A stretch of DNA of 9,746 nt from an uncultured bacterium (GTDB taxonomy: Bacteria; Verrucomicrobiota; Lentisphaeria; Oligosphaerales; Oligosphaeraceae), in the NCBI GenBank assembly GCA_900548225.1, contig URJM01000069.1, positions 1-9,746 of the forward strand, written 5' to 3'. The position numbers and the translations under genes were made by a program. Shown here in pieces: positions 7,057 through 9,746 of the stretch; position 1 is the stretch's first letter; each line of letters starts with the position of its first letter. Below the pieces are notes generated by a model. That model had not been told where the DNA came from and did not search any database. It was given only the letters and a program-made list of their open reading frames with translations.

Positions 7057-8109
7057 CGCCCCAGTCCAAGACGAATCTTCATCCTGACGCTCAGGAGCCT
7101 CTCAATCCCCCTGGCTGTCTTCCTCCTCTGGCTCTCACTGCCTAAAGACCGCCCGGCAGGGAGCTTCCTCCAGGATGTCCTCCTGAAACAGGCAACAAGC
7201 CCCCACGTCATCGCAGCCGCAATCCTATACTTCGGAATGCAGCTGCTGGGGGCGCTGCGATGGAGGATTCTCCTCACCGCCGCAGGACTCCCGCTACCAT
7301 ACGGCAAAAGCCTGGCACTCACACTCTCAGGGAACTTCTTCAGCCTCATAATCCCGGGGGGCGTCTCCGGAGACATCGTCAAGGTCGGCACCGCAGGAGC
7401 CGCATTCCCCGGAAAAACCGCCGAACTCGCACTGATAGACCTGCTGGACAGGTTTGTGGGGCTCTCAGGCCTCTTCGCCGCCGCAATTCTCTTCCTGATT
7501 CCACTCGTCTTCTCCTCCAGGCTCCTGGCAGGAGCCAAATCATACCCGGTTTTCCTGGCATTCATCGCATTCGCGGCCGCACTTGTCCTGGTCACCGCGA
7601 TGCTATGGTGCAGATTCTTCCAAAACAGGAAACTGCATCCCGGAAGCCAGGAGGACGAAGAAGCACAAAAGCCCAGGCGCCGCATCCTGGGAGTCTTTAG
7701 AAGATTCCTGGCCGCGCTGGAAATCTACCGCAACAGAAGGCGGGCACTCCTGACTGCATTCCTGGTTTCAATCCTGATTCATTTCATGTCAGGCACGGCA
7801 ATCTACACCCTCGCACAAGCCGCCTCTAAAAATGCGCAGGACAGGCTCTCCTTCGCGGAAACGCAGTTCGTCACCCACATCGCAAATGCCGCCGCAATCC
7901 TTCCAGTGACGCCAGCTGGAATCGGAGTCAGGGACGCGGTCCTGAATAGCCACGACGGCGCAGGCTCCGAGGCAGGCGAAACCGCCGCCCTCGCCTATAC
8001 GGGAATCATCGTCTTCTGGGGAATCGCGGGGGCATTCGTCTACCTCGCGATGCCGCAAATCAAGCCAATCTCCCAAATTACTCCAACAATAAACGAAAGG
8101 ACACAATGA
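7054..8109 (+). CDS. LPG-synthase-type (UPF0104/PF03706) flippase-like membrane protein
   Basis: With the start at 7054 the protein has 351 residues and about seven or eight hydrophobic segments. It matches the membrane domain of lysylphosphatidylglycerol synthase/flippase proteins: LPLPYGKSLALTLSGNFFSLIIPGGVSGD (79-107), ALIDLLDRFVGL (126-137) and the late TPAGIGVRDAV (286-296) are the conserved blocks. A charged loop (187-216) divides the two halves. No cytoplasmic aminoacyl-transferase domain is attached, so it is the stand-alone form, members of which are linked to moving or modifying lipids or glycolipids; the substrate here is unknown. It follows galE by two bases and overlaps asnS by four (ATGA). 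The galE link makes a role in transporting a sugar-linked lipid plausible. The upstream in-frame ATG at 6961 lies within galE and is rejected as the start. Confidence 0.88.
   Translation: MRPSPRRIFILTLRSLSIPLAVFLLWLSLPKDRPAGSFLQDVLLKQATSPHVIAAAILYFGMQLLGALRWRILLTAAGLPLPYGKSLALTLSGNFFSLIIPGGVSGDIVKVGTAGAAFPGKTAELALIDLLDRFVGLSGLFAAAILFLIPLVFSSRLLAGAKSYPVFLAFIAFAAALVLVTAMLWCRFFQNRKLHPGSQEDEEAQKPRRRILGVFRRFLAALEIYRNRRRALLTAFLVSILIHFMSGTAIYTLAQAASKNAQDRLSFAETQFVTHIANAAAILPVTPAGIGVRDAVLNSHDGAGSEAGETAALAYTGIIVFWGIAGAFVYLAMPQIKPISQITPTINERTQ
8096..8109 (+). promoter_or_regulatory. Shine-Dalgarno and ATGA start-stop overlap for asnS
   Basis: AAAGG at 8096-8100 is five bases before the asnS ATG at 8106, the best-spaced Shine-Dalgarno sequence in the window. 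The ATG overlaps the TGA (8107-8109) of the flippase-like gene, a classic arrangement for translational coupling. Confidence 0.7.
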
Positions 8110-9503
8110 AACACGATGCAATCAAGGCCGCATTGGCCTGCAGGGAATTCGGAAAGACAATCACGGTGGCTGGCTGGGTCAGGACCCGGCGGGACTCCAA
8201 GGCGGGATTCTCCTTCATCGAACTCAATGACGGATCCAGCTTCGCAAATCTCCAAATCCTGGCCCCGAAGGAACTGCCAAACTATGACGCGGAAATCCTC
8301 AAGCTCTACCCGGGATGCTCACTCACCGCAACGGGCAAGCTCGTCGAAAGCCCGGCCGCAGGACAGGCCGTCGAACTGCACGCAGACTCGATAACCGTCC
8401 TCGGATTCTGCGACCCGCTTAAATACCCCCTCAGCAAGGGAAGAATCTCCTTCGAAAGACTCAGGGAGGTCGCACATCTCCGCGCAAGGACAAACTCCTT
8501 CGGATGCGTCGCAAGAATCAGAAACTCCCTCGCCATGGCAACGCACAGGTTCTTCCAGGAACGGGGATTCTACTACTTCAACGCGCCAATCCTCACGGCA
8601 AGCGACTGCGAGGGCGCAGGCGAAATGTTCCAGGTGACAACCATGGACCTGAACAGACTCCCAAAGGACAAGGAGACAGGAAAGGTCGACTTCAACGAGG
8701 ACTTCTTCGGAAAGGCGGTCAACCTGACGGTCTCAGGACAGCTTGAGGCCGAAACACACGCATGCGCACTTGGAAGCGTGTATACCTTCGGACCTACCTT
8801 CCGCGCGGAAAAGTCAAATACTACCAGGCATCTCTCCGAATTCTGGATGATCGAACCCGAAATCGCATTCGCCGACCTCCAGGACAACGCAGACATCGCA
8901 GAGGACTATCTGAGGGCGCTCTTCACGGCTGTCCTCGACGAATGCCCCGAAGACCTCAGGTTCTGCGACCAGAGAATCGAAAAGGGACTCCTTGACAGGC
9001 TCGAAAGACTGGCAGACGCCAAGTTCGCACGCATCTCATACGACGAGGCCATCCAGCTCCTCGCAAAAAACCAGGACGCATTCGAGTTCAAGCCATACTG
9101 GGGCGCAGACCTCCAGAGCGAACACGAAAGGTTCCTCGCCGAAAAGGTCTTCAACGGCCCGGTGACAGTGATGAACTACCCAAAGGAAATCAAGGCGTTC
9201 TACATGAGGCAGAACGATGACGGAAAGACCGTCGCCGCAATGGATGTCCTGCTGCCAGATGTCGGTGAAATCATCGGAGGAAGCCAGCGCGAGGAAAGAC
9301 TCGAACTCCTCGAAGCACGTATCCGGGAACTGGGAATGGACCCGGAAAACTACTGGTGGTATCTGGACCTGAGGAGATTCGGCTCCGTCCCACACTCCGG
9401 ATTCGGACTCGGATTCGAAAGAATGGTGCGCTTCTGCACAGGAATGGGCAACATCCGTGACGTCATACCGTTCCCACGAGCCCCAAGGGAAATCGAATTC
9501 TAA
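8106..9503 (+). CDS. asnS: Asparaginyl-tRNA synthetase
   Basis: This class IIb synthetase attaches asparagine to tRNA(Asn) in the cytoplasm using ATP. The 465 residues nearly equal E. coli AsnS (466). The N-terminal OB-fold anticodon-binding domain is visible at about 17-102 (VAGWVRTRRDSKAGFSFIELNDGS). The catalytic core has PILTASDCEGAGEMF (161-175), motif 2 around TFRAEKSNTTRHLSEFWMIEPE (231-252) and motif 3 GFGLGFER (432-439), ending with the AsnS-type RDVIPFPRAPREIEF. SDCEGAGEMF and the WYLDLRRFG block point to AsnS rather than aspartyl-tRNA synthetase. The start at 8106 is backed by a good ribosome site and the overlap with the preceding gene. Its presence means the organism can charge Asn directly rather than relying only on amidation of Asp-tRNA(Asn). 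Gly codons are strongly GGA-biased (23 of 32 by hand count). Confidence 0.97.
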   Translation: MKHDAIKAALACREFGKTITVAGWVRTRRDSKAGFSFIELNDGSSFANLQILAPKELPNYDAEILKLYPGCSLTATGKLVESPAAGQAVELHADSITVLGFCDPLKYPLSKGRISFERLREVAHLRARTNSFGCVARIRNSLAMATHRFFQERGFYYFNAPILTASDCEGAGEMFQVTTMDLNRLPKDKETGKVDFNEDFFGKAVNLTVSGQLEAETHACALGSVYTFGPTFRAEKSNTTRHLSEFWMIEPEIAFADLQDNADIAEDYLRALFTAVLDECPEDLRFCDQRIEKGLLDRLERLADAKFARISYDEAIQLLAKNQDAFEFKPYWGADLQSEHERFLAEKVFNGPVTVMNYPKEIKAFYMRQNDDGKTVAAMDVLLPDVGEIIGGSQREERLELLEARIRELGMDPENYWWYLDLRRFGSVPHSGFGLGFERMVRFCTGMGNIRDVIPFPRAPREIEF

Positions 9504-9746
9504 TGATGCGCCAAAAACTGCTCGCATTCATTCTCCCACTGGCTGTCGCCGGAATCCTCGGATTCCTCTTCCATCAAAAGATGAAGACGGAAAAGGAAAG
9601 GACTACGACTACAACCTGGGAGGATGACGGGCAGGTCACAAATGATGACACGGCAGGGGAAGTCCAAATGGACGAGGCCCCCACCCAGAATACACAAGAC
9701 GGATATTCTCCGCAACAACAGAAGGAGGAAGAGGGAGAGGAGGACA
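9503..9746 (+). CDS. Start of a single-helix membrane protein with acidic low-complexity exterior (partial)
   Basis: An open frame begins at ATG 9503, whose A is also the last base of the asnS TAA (TAATG), and runs past the window end, giving the first 81 residues. A second ATG follows at 9506. A short basic start (MMRQK) precedes one hydrophobic helix (about residues 5-23). After KMKTEKER the sequence becomes Thr-, Asp-, Glu- and Gln-rich, ending in a run of acidic residues. This fits a cytoplasmic N-terminus, one transmembrane anchor or signal, and an exposed, probably disordered linker; a folded domain could follow beyond the window. No family is recognised. AAGGGA (9485-9490) is 12 bases from the start, too far to be a strong site, so coupling to asnS termination is likely. 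Confidence 0.7.
   Translation, partial: MMRQKLLAFILPLAVAGILGFLFHQKMKTEKERTTTTTWEDDGQVTNDDTAGEVQMDEAPTQNTQDGYSPQQQKEEEGEED

Overview
The window is a densely packed, high-GC bacterial segment with nine genes, all on the + strand. Gaps between genes are 60, 29, 27, 74, 39 and 2 bases, followed by overlaps of 4 bases and 1 base. No stretch over 300 bases lacks a gene, and I see no RNA gene, mobile element, CRISPR array or convincing hairpin terminator. The genome favours C-ended Leu and Val codons but, unusually for its GC content, often uses GGA for Gly. Start sites mostly lack a strong Shine-Dalgarno sequence. Envelope proteins with SH3 domains and long coiled coils, and a helical tail of a type I associate with planctomycete and verrucomicrobial proteins, make a PVC-superphylum organism (for example Kiritimatiellota or Lentisphaerota) a reasonable guess. 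That assignment is inference only.

Layout: (1) 1-324 is the C-terminal end of an unrecognised protein. (2) 385-1764 is argH, argininosuccinate lyase, the last step of arginine synthesis. (3) 1794-6037 holds three consecutive genes of unknown function that all look envelope-directed. They are a small exported or anchored protein with two similar beta-rich halves, a seven-helix membrane protein with a ~310-residue helical tail predicted outside the cytoplasm, and a secreted protein made of two SH3-like domains, a ~300-residue coiled coil and a small C-terminal beta domain. (4) 6077-7051 is galE, a UDP-hexose 4-epimerase. (5) 7054-8109 is an LPG-synthase-type (UPF0104/PF03706) integral membrane protein of the flippase-like class. 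(6) 8106-9503 is asnS, asparaginyl-tRNA synthetase. (7) 9503 to the window end is the start of a single-helix membrane protein with an acidic, low-complexity exterior.

How they fit: argH, galE and asnS are housekeeping enzymes with clear signatures. galE, the flippase-like protein, asnS and the last gene are so tightly packed that they are almost certainly co-transcribed, with likely translational coupling at the ATGA and TAATG junctions. The most interesting part is 1794-6037, three adjacent uncharacterised proteins whose soluble domains are all predicted to face the periplasm or cell exterior. They could form one envelope complex, but the sequence alone does not prove it.
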